DNA of 64,000 bases, taken from assembly GCF_018122735.1 (NCBI RefSeq), contig NZ_JAGRRD010000001.1:4178665-4242664 (forward strand), read 5' to 3'. Made by a program: the position numbers and the translations under genes. Each line of letters begins with the position of its first letter. Positions within the stretch are counted from its first letter, which is position 1. The stretch is from Azoarcus sp. L1K30. GTDB taxonomy: Bacteria; Pseudomonadota; Gammaproteobacteria; Burkholderiales; Rhodocyclaceae. Under the pieces are notes generated by a model. The model did no database searches. It had not been told where the DNA came from and saw nothing but the letters and a program-made list of their open reading frames with translations. Shown in pieces: positions 38,934 through 50,264 of this stretch.

Positions 38934-39193
38934 ACCTTGGCGCGTGTGCCTTGAGTTAACCGCATTTTCTGTCCGGTCGTCTTCGGGCGCGGGCAGGTGC
39001 CGGGCTCAAACTAAAACGGGGTGCGCGATCAGGACCTTTGTAGACCGCAATGGCTGCGCACCTTGCGTTTTCCGCTGCCTGTCTTGTCTGGGCCAGCTGG
39101 AGGGTTTGTCATGGGTCAAGGCATGTTCATGCCGGGCGAGCGAGGATGGGCGCGTGGGCTGGTATTGATCAATCCCGAACAAGGCAAGCGTCC

Positions 39194-39406
39194 ATGGTCA
39201 AACGATTTCCGCTTCACCCCAGACACCCCGAGCGCACTTGCTGGGGCTGTGACAAGTACTGCGCGGCGACCGATCTCCGATGCGGAAATGGCTCGGGACG
39301 CACGCTGCATCCCGCCGAAATGCTCGGGGATGACTGGTACCTTTTCGGCGACTGGGGAATTGAAAATGCGCGGGATTCAGGTGCGGGCGCGGCGAAGGAG
39401 TCATGA
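39194..39406 (+). CDS. DUF3079 family small protein
   Basis: A 70-aa protein that begins MVKRFPLHPRHPERTCWGCD and carries a CWGC pair followed by a second Cys pair region (YCAATDLRC), then AEMLGDDWYLFGDWG. This is the DUF3079 family as I remember it. The cysteines suggest metal binding. Function unknown. The start is chosen because the family begins with this Met. The surrounding frames (39021-39410, other frame) are shadows. A terminator at 39441 follows. Confidence 0.8.
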   Translation: MVKRFPLHPRHPERTCWGCDKYCAATDLRCGNGSGRTLHPAEMLGDDWYLFGDWGIENARDSGAGAAKES

Positions 39407-39440
39407 GTGACGCGCTGCCGTCGAGATCCGGCGTGAACGG

Positions 39441-39468
39441 AAAAGGGCTGCGTTTCCGCAGCCCTTTT
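39441..39468. terminator. Bidirectional intrinsic terminator
   Basis: AAAAGGGCTGCG, loop TTTC, CGCAGCCCTTTT. It lies between the DUF3079 gene (plus) and tRNA-Met (minus) and can serve both. Confidence 0.88.
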
Positions 39469-39474
39469 AAATAG

Positions 39475-39551
39475 TGGTGGTGATGGGCAGAATCGAACTG
39501 CCGACCTATGGGTTATGAATCCATCGCTCTAACCGTCTGAGCTACATCACC
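39475..39551 (-). tRNA. tRNA-Met (CAU)
   Basis: A 77-nt cloverleaf on the minus strand: GGTGATG pairs with CATCACC, D-arm GCTC/GAGC, anticodon loop TTCATAA with anticodon CAT, T-arm GGCAG TTCGATT CTGCC, encoded CCA. The first acceptor pair is G-C, unlike bacterial initiator tRNA, so it is the elongator (or Ile2) type. The anticodon stem closes on an A.C mismatch at 31-39. Confidence 0.9.
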
Positions 39552-39759
39552 AACAGAGCGCGACAATATAGCGGTTCTCGGACAGGTTCGTCAATTGTTC
39601 GATGGAGGGTTTTTTCGATGAAGGAATCGGGCCGGTGTGGCAGCGTTGCGGCAGCGGGCGCTGGAAGTCTTGATTTATAAGGATTTTGCATTGACAGAAC
39701 TGGGGCGATCGGTGATCATCCGAAACCTTCCTTTTGTCCATCGGCCTTGCCGGGAAAAC

Positions 39760-40083
39760 GTGCGCGTCTTTCGCCTCATCCTGTGTCTTCTCGTTGGCTG
39801 CCTGAGTGCGCAGATTGCGTCTGCTGCCATGCTGCGGCCCATTCCGGGCGCGGCAAAGAAGGTCGAGATGACGTTCGTGGGTGGCATGCAGGTCGCCGTG
39901 GGGGATAGCGTCCGCACCCTCAGCCCCGGTGCGCAGATCCGCGACACCAGCAACCGCATCGTGTTGCCTTCATACGTCAGTGGCAAATACATCGTCCGTG
40001 CACTGACCGACAACTATGGGCAGATTCATCGGGTGTGGATCCTGACACCCGAGGAAATCGCCGTGCCCGACCCCAAGCAGTGA
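39760..40083 (+). CDS. Small exported protein upstream of miaB, function unknown
   Basis: The frame is open from 39637, but the GTG at 39760 with a GGGA ribosome site gives a clean signal peptide ([19 protein letters not shown]) and a 107-aa product. The mature part contains [40 protein letters not shown] and [20 protein letters not shown], a small beta-rich domain. I recall similar short proteins beside miaB in Rhodocyclales but no function. It ends 10 bp before miaB, so they are likely cotranscribed. The start remains uncertain. Confidence 0.7.
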   Translation: MRVFRLILCLLVGCLSAQIASAAMLRPIPGAAKKVEMTFVGGMQVAVGDSVRTLSPGAQIRDTSNRIVLPSYVSGKYIVRALTDNYGQIHRVWILTPEEIAVPDPKQ

Positions 40084-40093
40084 ACAATCCCCA

Positions 40094-41443
40094 ATGAAGA
40101 AACTCTACATCCGCACCTTCGGGTGCCAGATGAACGAGTACGACTCCGACAAGATGGCGGACGTGCTCGGTGCAGCTGATGGTTTGACCAAGACCGACAA
40201 TCCGGAGGATGCGGATATCATCCTCTTCAATACCTGTTCGGTGCGTGAGAAGGCGCAGGAGAGGGTGTTCCACGATCTCGGTCGGGTGCGCATGCTCAAG
40301 CAGCAGAAGCCCGACCTGATCATCGGTGTGGGGGGGTGCGTAGCGAGCCAGGAAGGCGAGGCCATCGTTGCCCGTGCGCCGTATGTCGACGTCGTGTTCG
40401 GCCCGCAGACCCTGCACCGTCTGCCGGCGTTGATCGAGGCGCGACGCAGGAGTGGACGTTCGCAGGTCGATATTTCCTTTCCCGAGATCGAGAAGTTCGA
40501 TGCGATGCCGCCGGCGCGGGTCGATGGCGCGAGCGCCTTCGTGTCGATCATGGAGGGGTGTTCGAAGTACTGCACATTCTGTGTGGTGCCCTATACCCGT
40601 GGCGAAGAGGTGTCGCGCCCGCTCGACGACGTGCTCGCCGAAATTGCCGGGCTGGCGGCGCAAGGGGTGAAGGAAGTCACCCTGCTGGGGCAGAACGTGA
40701 ATGCATGGCGGGGAGAGATCGTGCGCGAGGGCGGCGAAGAGGGCGATTTTGCCTTTCTGCTCGAGTGCGTGGCCGACATCCCCGGTATCGAACGTATTCG
40801 TTACACGACCTCGCATCCGCGTGAAATGTCTCAACGCGTGTTCGATGCCTACCTCAAGCTGCCGAAGCTGGTGTCGCACCTGCATTTGCCGGTGCAGTCC
40901 GGGTCCGATCGCGTGCTGGCGGCGATGAAGCGCGGCTATACGGTGCTCGAGTTCAAGTCGGTGGTGAAGAAGTTGCGCGCTGCGCGTCCCGACCTGTCGT
41001 TGTCTTCTGATTTCATCGTGGGTTTTCCGGGCGAGACGGAAGAGGATTTCGAAAAGACGATGAAGCTCATCGACGAGGTCGGTTTCGATTCGTCATTCAG
41101 CTTTGTCTACAGTGCGCGTCCCGGTACGCCGGCTGCCGACCTAGACGATCCGGTGCAGCAGGAAACGAAGCTGCGCTGGCTGGCACGTTTACAGAAGCGC
41201 ATCGACGAGCAGGCACAGGTCATCAGCCAGTCAATGGTCGGCAGTGTACAGCGCATTCTGGTCGAAGGTCCGTCGCGCAAGGATCCGGACGAGCTCGCAG
41301 GGCGCACCGACAACAATCGCGTGGTCAATTTCATTGCCGCGTCGCCAAACCGTGCGCGGCTGATCGGCCAGTTCATTGACGTGCGAATCACCTCCGCCAT
41401 GCCACATAGCTTGCGCGGCGAGATTGTGACCCGGGAGTCGTGA
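40094..41443 (+). CDS. miaB: tRNA-2-methylthio-N6-dimethylallyladenosine synthase
   Basis: Radical-SAM methylthiotransferase acting on A37 of tRNAs that read UNN codons. The 449-aa protein has the N-terminal UPF0004 cysteines ([28 protein letters not shown]), the radical-SAM [16 protein letters not shown], and a C-terminal TRAM region. Both clusters appear intact. First of the miaB - phoH - ybeY - corC - lnt chain. The stop overlaps phoH by one base (TGATG). Confidence 0.97.
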   Translation: MKKLYIRTFGCQMNEYDSDKMADVLGAADGLTKTDNPEDADIILFNTCSVREKAQERVFHDLGRVRMLKQQKPDLIIGVGGCVASQEGEAIVARAPYVDVVFGPQTLHRLPALIEARRRSGRSQVDISFPEIEKFDAMPPARVDGASAFVSIMEGCSKYCTFCVVPYTRGEEVSRPLDDVLAEIAGLAAQGVKEVTLLGQNVNAWRGEIVREGGEEGDFAFLLECVADIPGIERIRYTTSHPREMSQRVFDAYLKLPKLVSHLHLPVQSGSDRVLAAMKRGYTVLEFKSVVKKLRAARPDLSLSSDFIVGFPGETEEDFEKTMKLIDEVGFDSSFSFVYSARPGTPAADLDDPVQQETKLRWLARLQKRIDEQAQVISQSMVGSVQRILVEGPSRKDPDELAGRTDNNRVVNFIAASPNRARLIGQFIDVRITSAMPHSLRGEIVTRES

Positions 41444-42441
41444 TGGCACGCAGTATCGAGCTGGTGTTCGAGCCGGTGGATAACGCACGTCTGGCCAATC
41501 TGTGCGGGGCGTTGGACGAGAATCTGCGCCAGATCGAGAATGCCTTCGACATCTCCATTGCTCGCAGGGGTGAGCGCTTCACGCTGAGCGGCGCGGCGAG
41601 TCGGACGCGGCTGGCGGAACAGGCGCTGCGGAAATTCTATGCCGAGGCCGACGCGCATCTGTCGCCGGCAGATCTTCAGCTGGCGCTGATCGAGATCGGC
41701 ACGCATGCCGATGCGGCAAAGGCCATGCCGGTGCTGATGACGCGCAAGCACGACCTGCACGGGCGGACGCCGCGTCAGGTCGAGTACTTGCGCAATATCC
41801 AGGAGCACGACATCACCTTTGGCATCGGTCCGGCCGGAACCGGCAAGACCTATCTGGCGGTGGCAAGTGCCGTCGATGCGCTCGAGCGCGATCTGGTCGA
41901 GCGCATTCTGCTGACGCGACCGGCAGTCGAGGCTGGTGAGCGTCTCGGATTTCTGCCGGGTGACCTCGCGCAGAAGGTCGATCCTTACCTCAGGCCACTG
42001 TATGACGCGCTCTACGAACTGATGGGTGTCGAGCGCGTGACCAAGCTGTTCGAGCGCGGCGTGCTCGAGATCGCACCGCTTGCCTTCATGCGCGGGCGGA
42101 CGCTGAACAATTCATTTATCATTCTCGACGAGGCGCAGAACACTACGCCCGAACAGATGAAGATGTTCCTTACCCGGATCGGATTTGGGGCCAAGGCGGT
42201 GGTCACCGGTGATCTGACCCAGATCGATCTGCCGCGCGGCAACCGCAGCGGTCTGCTGGAGGCCCGTGAGGTGCTTGGCAAGGTCCGCGGACTCGCCTTT
42301 ACCGAGTTTCACAAGGAAGACGTGGTGCGCCATCCATTGGTGGCGCGCATCGTCGAAGCGTACGACAAACAGACCGCGCGCGTGGCGCGCGCAGCAACGG
42401 CACGAAGAAAGGAAGCGGATCATGCCCAGGCAGGACAATAG
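41443..42441 (+). CDS. phoH: PhoH-like ATPase (YbeZ)
   Basis: A 332-aa ATPase. Walker [12 protein letters not shown] and Walker [10 protein letters not shown] lie in the characteristic context [20 protein letters not shown], with [11 protein letters not shown] downstream. The N-terminal part has a KH-like region. The ATG at 41443 (TGATG with miaB) is preferred over the GTG one codon earlier. YbeZ works with YbeY in rRNA maturation and stress response. ybeY overlaps its 3' end by 20 bp. Confidence 0.95.
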   Translation: MARSIELVFEPVDNARLANLCGALDENLRQIENAFDISIARRGERFTLSGAASRTRLAEQALRKFYAEADAHLSPADLQLALIEIGTHADAAKAMPVLMTRKHDLHGRTPRQVEYLRNIQEHDITFGIGPAGTGKTYLAVASAVDALERDLVERILLTRPAVEAGERLGFLPGDLAQKVDPYLRPLYDALYELMGVERVTKLFERGVLEIAPLAFMRGRTLNNSFIILDEAQNTTPEQMKMFLTRIGFGAKAVVTGDLTQIDLPRGNRSGLLEAREVLGKVRGLAFTEFHKEDVVRHPLVARIVEAYDKQTARVARAATARRKEADHAQAGQ

Positions 42442-43177
42442 TCCGAGGATTGTTGCAATTGACGCCGAGGGGCGGCCGAGCAGGGTCAAGGCCAATCGTC
42501 TCGAGATTGAGCTCGGGGACGGCCGCAAGCTGTTGCTGTCCTTTCCTGATAAGGGTTGGGGTGATCTCGAGCTCGAGGCGGAGACACTTGCCGAGCTCGA
42601 TGTGCCTGTCATCAGCGTGCAACCGTCGGCCTGTAATGTGCTGACCCTGCGGGTCGATGTGCATCACGACATGCAGCCTGTCGAGTCGTTCGATCTGCCC
42701 GAGACCATTGCACCGCCGATGCTCAACCTGACGGTGCAGAAGGCGCTTGAAGGCAGTGACCGCATCAATGCCCCCAAGAAGCACCAGATCCGGCGCTGGG
42801 CGCAGGCCGCGCTGATGCGCGATGTCGACGTGACGGTGCGTCTGGTTGGCGAAGCCGAAGGCCGCGAACTGAACCGCAACTATCGCGGCAAGGACTATGC
42901 AACCAATGTGCTGACCTTCACCTACGACGATGAGCATGGTGCGCCGGTGGTCGAGGGGGCGCCGCTGATGGGTGACCTGGTGCTGTGCATGCCGGTCGTG
43001 GTGCGTGAAGCGGGTGAGCAGGGCAAGTCGCTCGATGCGCATGTAGCGCACCTGATCGTGCATGGCATGTTGCATTTGCAGGGCTTCGATCACGAAGACG
43101 AGGCTGAGGCCGTGGCGATGGAAGCGCGCGAGCGCGACATCCTGAGAACACTCGGCTATGCTGATCCTTATGCATGA
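42422..43177 (+). CDS. ybeY: Endoribonuclease YbeY with N-terminal extension
   Basis: Metal-dependent RNase for 16S 3'-end maturation and ribosome quality control. The zinc motif [11 protein letters not shown] is intact, with [19 protein letters not shown] and MGDLVLCMP. The product from the ATG at 42422 is 251 aa, about 100 residues longer than usual YbeY. The canonical domain begins around [12 protein letters not shown]. The extra part (residues 1-95, with [20 protein letters not shown] and [19 protein letters not shown]) is beta-rich and I do not recognise it as part of YbeY. An internal start near 42719 would give a standard-size product but would leave a long unexplained open frame. Confidence 0.92.
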   Translation: MPRQDNSPRIVAIDAEGRPSRVKANRLEIELGDGRKLLLSFPDKGWGDLELEAETLAELDVPVISVQPSACNVLTLRVDVHHDMQPVESFDLPETIAPPMLNLTVQKALEGSDRINAPKKHQIRRWAQAALMRDVDVTVRLVGEAEGRELNRNYRGKDYATNVLTFTYDDEHGAPVVEGAPLMGDLVLCMPVVVREAGEQGKSLDAHVAHLIVHGMLHLQGFDHEDEAEAVAMEARERDILRTLGYADPYA

Positions 43178-43272
43178 GGCCGGCCTTTCCGGTTGAGGCG
43201 TAAGGCGTGGGCGATTGCGTGCATGGTTCGTGCTTGCAATTGTTCACTCCTTATTCCTTACCCATCACCAAC

Positions 43273-44118
43273 ATGGACAGTAGCCCTAGTAAACCCTCGT
43301 TAATTGAGCGACTTTCGGCCCTTCTATCGCGCGAGCCGGAAGATCGCGATGAGCTTCTCGCGCTACTTCACTCGGCATTCGACCGTAATCTGCTCGATGC
43401 CGATGCCCTCTCGATCATCGAGGGCGCCCTGCAGATGTCGGACATGCAGGTGCGTGATGTGATGATTCCGCGTGCCCAGATGGATGTTGTGCACGTGGAC
43501 GACCCGATGGACAAGATCGCGGCATTCGTCGTCGATACCGCCCATTCGCGCTTCCCTGCCGTGGGTGAGAGCAAGGACGATGTCTCCGGTATTCTGCTTG
43601 CCAAGGACTTGCTGCGCTTTTTCGCCGGCCGCGAGTTCGATCTTCGCGACATGTTGCGCCCGGCCGTCTTCGTGCCCGAGTCCAAGCGGCTGAACGTGCT
43701 GCTGCGTGAGTTTCGCGTCAGTCGCAATCACATGGCCATTGTCGTCGACGAATATGGTGGAGTCGCTGGCCTGGTGACGATAGAGGATGTGCTCGAGCAG
43801 ATCGTCGGTGACATCGAGGACGAGTACGACTTCGACGAGATCGGCGACAGCATCCGGCTCGATCAGAGTGGGCGCTATCGAGTCAAGGCCACGACCGAGA
43901 TCGAGGATTTCAATGCAGCCTTCGCCACGCACTTCAGTGATGATGAGGTGGATACCGTCGGTGGCCTCGTGATACGCCAGTTCGGCCGCCTGCCCAAGCG
44001 CGGTGAGACGGTTGAACTTGAGGGCCTGAGGATCCAGGTCCTGAGGGCGGACAGTCGTCGTGTGCATACGCTGGTCGTGGAGCGCATTCCGGCAGGTTTG
44101 ACCGCCGACGCTTCCTGA
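43273..44118 (+). CDS. corC: CorC/HlyC-family CBS-domain protein
   Basis: A 281-aa cytosolic protein with a CBS pair (MQVRDVMIPRAQMDVVHVDD and NHMAIVVDEYGGVAGLVTIE) and a C-terminal CorC_HlyC domain (VDTVGGLVIRQFGRLPKRGE). Linked to magnesium/cobalt handling in enterics. The start is set at MDSSPSKPS because the open frame upstream (to 43207) has no family character. It is joined to lnt by a TGATG overlap, the conserved pairing. Confidence 0.94.
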   Translation: MDSSPSKPSLIERLSALLSREPEDRDELLALLHSAFDRNLLDADALSIIEGALQMSDMQVRDVMIPRAQMDVVHVDDPMDKIAAFVVDTAHSRFPAVGESKDDVSGILLAKDLLRFFAGREFDLRDMLRPAVFVPESKRLNVLLREFRVSRNHMAIVVDEYGGVAGLVTIEDVLEQIVGDIEDEYDFDEIGDSIRLDQSGRYRVKATTEIEDFNAAFATHFSDDEVDTVGGLVIRQFGRLPKRGETVELEGLRIQVLRADSRRVHTLVVERIPAGLTADAS

Positions 44119-45614
44119 TGCGTAGCCTGCAGGCCGCACTGCCCGCTTTCGCCGCGGGCGCGGCGTCGGTACTGGCATTTGCGCCGTTCGGGCTCTATCC
44201 CGTGGGCTTTCTTTGCCTTGGTGTGCTGGCATGGTTGCTTGACCGGGCGTCGCACCATCGGGCCGCGTTCATCTACGGTCTGCTCTGGGGGCTGGGGGCC
44301 TTTCTCGCAGGGGTGTCCTGGATCTACGTTGCCCTCAATCGCTATGGCGGCATGCCGATGCCGCTGGCCGGTGTGGCCGTTCTGCTGTTCTGTGCGTATC
44401 TGGCGCTGTTTCCTGCATTGGCCGGTGCGCTTTTCGTACGGCTGAGGTCCGGTGGGCCGGTGTGGCGCGCAGCCTTGTTTGCAGGGCTGTGGTGCGGCTC
44501 GGAATGGCTCAGGGGGGTGTTGTTTACGGGCTTTCCATGGCTTGCCAGCGGCTATTCGCAGACGCCTCCAAGCCCACTGGCCGGCTACCTGCCTGTCGTG
44601 GGCGTGTATGGTGTCGGTGGCGTATTGGCCTTCGTGTCCGCGCTGACCGCGTTTGTTCCATGGGCGAGCAGGCCGGGTATGGTGCGTGCGCTGGCGGTGG
44701 TCGCGGGGGTGGTCGCGCTTGGCGCGGGCGGCAGCCGCGTCGCATGGACGGCGGCGGAAGGCCCGCCATTGTCAGTCGCCCTGGTGCAGACCAATATTGA
44801 ACAGTCGCTGAAATGGTCGCCGGAGTACTTCACCGAGGTGTTGCAGACCAACGCGCGTCTGGTGCGCGACAGTCGTGCCGATTTCGTGGTGCTGCCGGAG
44901 ACGACGCTGCCGACGCTGGTCGAGCGACTGCCTGTCGGTTATCTTGATCTGCTCGGGCGCTATGTCGGTGAGCGTGGCGCCGCCTTGGTGCTGGGCGTAT
45001 TCACCCGCGATGCCGATGGCCAGATCTTCAATTCAGCCATCAGCGTCGGAAACGGCCCGCCGCAATACTATGCGAAACGTCATCTGGTGCCATTCGGCGA
45101 GTATTCCCCGCCACTCTTCGGCTGGTTCTATCGCCTAGCGGCGATTCCCATGTCGGACCAGACGAGAGGCGCGCAGGATCAGCGGCCGATGGCCTTGCTC
45201 GGGCAGCGGATCGCGTTGAATATCTGCTATGAGGATCTCTTTGGAGCCGAACTGCTCTCGAGTTTGCCGGCAGCCTCACTGATGCTGAACATTTCGAATC
45301 TCGCCTGGTATGGAGATTCGCTGGCGCAGCCCCAGCATCTGCAGATTGCCCGCGTGCGTGCCTTGGAGACCGGGCGCCCGATGCTGCGCTCGACCAACAC
45401 TGGTATGACTGCGGTGGTTCAACCCGACGGCAGTATCGAGGCAGTGTTGCCCGGTTTCGAACAAGGCGTGCTCGAAGCGCAGGTGCGGGGTTTTACCGGC
45501 ATGACCCCCTATGCACGCTGGGGCAATGGTCCGGTGCTTCTGCTTGCCGCAGTGCTTGTGTCGCTTGGGGGGCTGCGTCGTCGCCGTGACCGGCGTCTGA
45601 GCGCGTGCGCCTGA
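44118..45614 (+). CDS. lnt: Apolipoprotein N-acyltransferase
   Basis: A 498-aa inner-membrane enzyme that N-acylates the lipoprotein Cys in the last maturation step. Several N-terminal membrane helices precede a periplasmic nitrilase domain with the catalytic triad positions: Glu in LPETTLP, Lys in YAKRHLVPFGEY, and Cys in NICYEDLFG. A further membrane helix ends the protein (VLLLAAVLVSLGGLRRRR). The ATG overlaps the corC stop. Confidence 0.96.
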   Translation: MRSLQAALPAFAAGAASVLAFAPFGLYPVGFLCLGVLAWLLDRASHHRAAFIYGLLWGLGAFLAGVSWIYVALNRYGGMPMPLAGVAVLLFCAYLALFPALAGALFVRLRSGGPVWRAALFAGLWCGSEWLRGVLFTGFPWLASGYSQTPPSPLAGYLPVVGVYGVGGVLAFVSALTAFVPWASRPGMVRALAVVAGVVALGAGGSRVAWTAAEGPPLSVALVQTNIEQSLKWSPEYFTEVLQTNARLVRDSRADFVVLPETTLPTLVERLPVGYLDLLGRYVGERGAALVLGVFTRDADGQIFNSAISVGNGPPQYYAKRHLVPFGEYSPPLFGWFYRLAAIPMSDQTRGAQDQRPMALLGQRIALNICYEDLFGAELLSSLPAASLMLNISNLAWYGDSLAQPQHLQIARVRALETGRPMLRSTNTGMTAVVQPDGSIEAVLPGFEQGVLEAQVRGFTGMTPYARWGNGPVLLLAAVLVSLGGLRRRRDRRLSACA

Positions 45615-45764
45615 AGCGTACGCGTACAGGTGTATGCACGTGCTTGTGCGCGTAACGTCGCTGCAGCTTTTGCACTGATCTGTCCGATCGTCTGCCCGCA
45701 TCGTGTCGAATGCCAGTAAAATCTCCTGCTTTGCGTTCGTTGCGCGGCCCTGCCGCCCGAGACC

Positions 45765-46675
<911 letters not shown>

Positions 46676-46676
<1 letters not shown>

Positions 46677-48769
46677 TGACCAGCGCGACCCTGCTCGTCG
46701 AACTTCTCACCGAAGAATTGCCACCCAAGGCGCTGCCGCGTCTGGGCGACACATTTGCCAACAAGATTGCCGATGGCCTCAAGGCGCTCGGACTGGCGCC
46801 GGCCGACGCGGCCTGCCGCAGCTTTGCCAGTCCGCGCCGTCTGGCGGTGACGGTATCGGGCGTTGGCGTCGCAGCCGCCGCGAAGGAAGTGACCGAAAAG
46901 CTGATGCCGGTCTCGGTGGCGCTCGACGCCGATGGCAAGCCGACCCAGGCGCTGCTCAAGAAGATGGAGGCCAAGGGTATCGCGCCGCAGGCTGTCGCAG
47001 GCTTCGAGCGGCGCATTGACGGCAAGGCCGAAGCCCTGTTCCATACCGCAACGGTGCCGGGGGCGAGACTCGAGGATGTCCTCTCGACCATCGTTCAGGA
47101 CGCCGTCAAGGCACTGCCCATTCCCAAGGTGATGCGTTGGGGCGATGGTGACGCGACCTTCGTTCGGCCAGTGCACAAACTGACCATGCTTCACGGCACC
47201 GACGTGGTTCCTGGCCGCGTGCTGGATCTGGATAGCGGCCGGACGACACGCGGACATCGCTTCATGAGCCGGGGCGATATCGACATCGCCACTGCAGATG
47301 CGTACGAACCCACCTTGCTCGCCGAGGGCAAGGTCGTTCCGCACTTTGGCGAACGCCGTGCTGAAATCGAACGTCAGTTGGTGGCCGAAGCCGCACGGCA
47401 GCAGGCATCGATCGGCGACTATGCCGATCTGCTCGACGAAGTGGCGGCGCTGGTGGAGCACCCGACGGTGTATGTGGGCGAGTTCGAGGCCGAGTTCCTC
47501 GCCGTGCCGCAGGAGTGCCTGATCCTGACCATGCGTGCGAACCAGAAGTATTTTCCGCTCTTCGATGCGCGCGGCACGCTGCTCAACCGCTTCCTGATCG
47601 TGTCGAACATGCGGCTCGAGGATCCGTCGAACATTATTCTCGGCAATCAGCGTGTGGTGCGGCCGCGACTCTCCGATGCGCGTTTCTTCTTCGAGCAGGA
47701 CAAGAAGCAGTCTCTGGCGTCGCGGCTGTCGCGGCTGGAAAACGTGGTCTACCACAACAAGCTCGGCAGTCAGCTGGCGCGTGTGGAGCGCCTGGGGACG
47801 CTGGCGGGCAGGATCGCAGGGCTGTTGTCGGCGGACGTCGCCGCTGCGACGCGTGCGGCACGTCTTGCCAAGGCCGATCTTGTCACCGACATGGTCGGCG
47901 AGTTTCCCGAGCTCCAGGGCATCATGGGGCGCTATTACGCACGCCATGATGGCGAGGGCGATGTTGTCGCCGATGCCATCCAGTCGCACTATCAGCCCCG
48001 CTTCGCTGGCGATGTATTGCCGGCGGGCAATGTGGCCTGTGCGGTGGCGCTGGCCGACAAGCTCGATGCCCTGGTGGGCTTTTTCGGCATCGGCCTGGTG
48101 CCGACCGGTGACCGCGACCCGTTTGCGCTGCGGCGTGCCGCGCTCGGCGTGCTGCGCATTCTCATGGAGGTGCCGCTGCCGCTCGAGTTGCCGCAACTCA
48201 TCGCATTGGCCGCCGAGGGCTTTGCGCCGGGGCTGCTGTCCGCCGAGGGATTCGAGGAGCAGTTGCGCGAGTTCATGCTCGAGCGCCTGCGCAATCTGGT
48301 GCGCGAAGGTGCGGGGGGGCGTGATGCCGCCGTGGCCGATGCCGTGCTCGCGCTGCGTCCGGCACGGATCGACCTGGTACCGGCCAAGCTCGATGCGGTC
48401 GAGGCCTTCCTCGCCTTGCCCGAAGCAGCCGCGCTGGCTGCGGCCAACAAGCGCATCGTCAACATCCTGAAGAAGACCGAAACCACGCCGCGCGAGCCGG
48501 ATGTTGCGCTGCTGCAGGAAGATGCCGAGAAGGCCCTGTTTGCCCGCCTTAACGACATCTCGCCGTTGGTGAATTCGCATGTGGCCAACGAGAATTACAC
48601 CGAAGCCCTGCTCATGCTGGCTGGTCTGCGCGGTGCGGTGGATGACTTCTTCGACGGCGTGATGGTGATGGCCGACGAGCCGTTGACCCGCGACAATCGC
48701 CTGGCGCTGCTGGCCCATCTGGCCGGTCTGATGAACCAGGTGGCCGATCTGTCCCGCTTGTCTGTCTGA
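46676..48769 (+). CDS. glyS: Glycyl-tRNA synthetase beta subunit
   Basis: A 697-aa tRNA-binding subunit. It opens with [20 protein letters not shown] and has the family [29 protein letters not shown] and an HD-like region ([20 protein letters not shown]), with the C-terminal anticodon-binding part ending in [20 protein letters not shown]. The ATG at 46676 is preferred over the GTG at 46673. Translationally coupled to glyQ. Confidence 0.98.
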
Positions 48770-48828
48770 TCACCCGGCGGTGCGTCCGCGTTGGCGGGCG
48801 CACCTTGCCAACGGCGCGGAGCGTGTGC

Positions 48829-49362
48829 ATGAAACTGATCATCCTTGACCGTGACGGAGTCATCAACGCCGACTCCGAGCTGTTCATCAAGTCGCCGGAC
48901 GAATGGAAACCGATTCCCGGTTCGCTGGAAGCCATCGCCCGCCTCAACCAGTGGGGGTGGCGGGTCGTGGTCGCATCGAACCAGTCGGGGGTGGGGCGCG
49001 GGCTGTTCGGCATGGACACTCTGAATGCGATCAACGACAAGATGGTGAAAAGCCTGGCACAGCTGGGCGGACGTCTGGACGCGATCTTTTTCTGTCCGCA
49101 CGCGGCCGACTCCACTTGCGATTGCCGCAAGCCAAAACCCGGCATGCTGATTCAGATTGGAGAGCGCTTCAATGTTGACCTCACTGGAGTGCCGGTGGTC
49201 GGTGACAGCCTGCGCGACCTTCAGGCGGGTGTGGCGGTTGGCTGCACCCCCTACCTCGTGCTGACTGGCAAGGGCATGAAAACGCAGCAGGATCCTGCCC
49301 TGCCGCCGGGCACCCTGGTTTATCCCGATCTGGCAGCGGTCGTTGCCGATCTCACTGCTTGA
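48829..49362 (+). CDS. gmhB: D-glycero-beta-D-manno-heptose-1,7-bisphosphate 7-phosphatase
   Basis: A 177-aa HAD phosphatase of LPS heptose synthesis. The catalytic DRDGVIN is near the N-terminus, followed by the SNQSG motif and the zinc-loop cysteines CPHAADSTCDCRKPKPGM, which mark GmhB. The start at MKLIILDRDGVIN is chosen from family length. It lies 59 bp after glyS and is followed with overlap by plsC. Confidence 0.94.
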   Translation: MKLIILDRDGVINADSELFIKSPDEWKPIPGSLEAIARLNQWGWRVVVASNQSGVGRGLFGMDTLNAINDKMVKSLAQLGGRLDAIFFCPHAADSTCDCRKPKPGMLIQIGERFNVDLTGVPVVGDSLRDLQAGVAVGCTPYLVLTGKGMKTQQDPALPPGTLVYPDLAAVVADLTA

Positions 49363-49379
49363 GCGGGCGGACGCCTATC

Positions 49380-50159
49380 GTGATTTTCCTGCGTTCCTTC
49401 CTTTTCGCGATCGTTCTTGCGATCGTCACGCCGCCCTATGCCATCTTTGGCGTGCTGACCTTCCCGTTTCCTCCATGGGTCCGGCATCGCATCATTACAT
49501 CCTGGGCGCCACTGGTGATGTGGTTCGTGTGGCATCTTCTCGGCATCCGCTTTCGGGTGATCGGCAAGGAAAACATCCCGGCGGGACCGGCGGTCATCTT
49601 GTCGAAGCACCAGTCGGCGTGGGAGACGATGGCGTTGCAGGTCATTTTTCCGCCCCTGTGTTTCGTGCTCAAGCGCGAGTTGTTGAAGGTGCCTTTCTTT
49701 GGCTGGGGTCTGGCGCAGATTCCTGGCATTGCGATCGATCGCAGTGCGGGCAAGGATGCCCTGGCCCAGGTGGTGGAACAGGGCAGGGCGAGGCTGAAGG
49801 AGGGCTTCTGGGTGGTCGTGTTTCCGGAAGGCACGCGCGTGGCACCTGGGACGACGCGGCGTTACAAGATCGGCGGCACCTGGCTGGCCAAGCGCGCCGG
49901 GGTGCCGATCGTACCGGTGGCGCACAATGCGGGCGAGTTCTGGCGACGCAATGCCTTTCTCAAACGGCCCGGCGAGATCGTCGTCAGCATTGGTCCGCCG
50001 ATCAATGTGAAGGGCGAGAAGACCGAGGCGTTGAACACTCGGGCTGAAGAATGGATCGAGGGCGAAATGCGGCGCCTGTTCCCGCACCACTATTCGACCG
50101 AACCGCTGACCGGGAAGATGACGGCTGTCGAGCGCGAAGAGGGACAGAACCAAGCGTGA
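49380..50159 (+). CDS. plsC: 1-acyl-sn-glycerol-3-phosphate acyltransferase
   Basis: Membrane acyltransferase that makes phosphatidic acid. The GTG at 49380 gives a hydrophobic N-terminus (IFLRSFLFAIVLAIVTPPYA) and is preferred. A TTG at 49359 that overlaps the gmhB stop is an alternative, and neither has a good ribosome site. The catalytic HX4D-type motif reads HQSAWE, with Glu in place of Asp, and VVFPEGTR is the second conserved block. The 259-aa length is normal. The gmhB - plsC order is usual in this group. Confidence 0.92.
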   Translation: MIFLRSFLFAIVLAIVTPPYAIFGVLTFPFPPWVRHRIITSWAPLVMWFVWHLLGIRFRVIGKENIPAGPAVILSKHQSAWETMALQVIFPPLCFVLKRELLKVPFFGWGLAQIPGIAIDRSAGKDALAQVVEQGRARLKEGFWVVVFPEGTRVAPGTTRRYKIGGTWLAKRAGVPIVPVAHNAGEFWRRNAFLKRPGEIVVSIGPPINVKGEKTEALNTRAEEWIEGEMRRLFPHHYSTEPLTGKMTAVEREEGQNQA

Positions 50160-50211
50160 CCGCGCCATCGCCATTCGCAATCGGGCGGTCGAATAGCCTC
50201 GGCCGGTAAAC

Positions 50212-50240
50212 AAAAAAGGGCCCCGCACTGCGGGGCCCTT
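50212..50240 (-). terminator. Intrinsic terminator after the phasin gene
   Basis: On the minus strand AAGGGCCCCG, loop CAGTG, CGGGGCCCTT, then TTTTTT. It stands between converging plsC and the phasin gene. Confidence 0.9.
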
Positions 50241-50264
50241 CTGATTCAGCAGCGCTGGAATCGA

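Noticed and set aside
39021-39410. 129-codon plus-strand frame overlapping the DUF3079 gene
   Set aside because: The alternative frame gives a recognisable family with cysteine pairs. This one does not.
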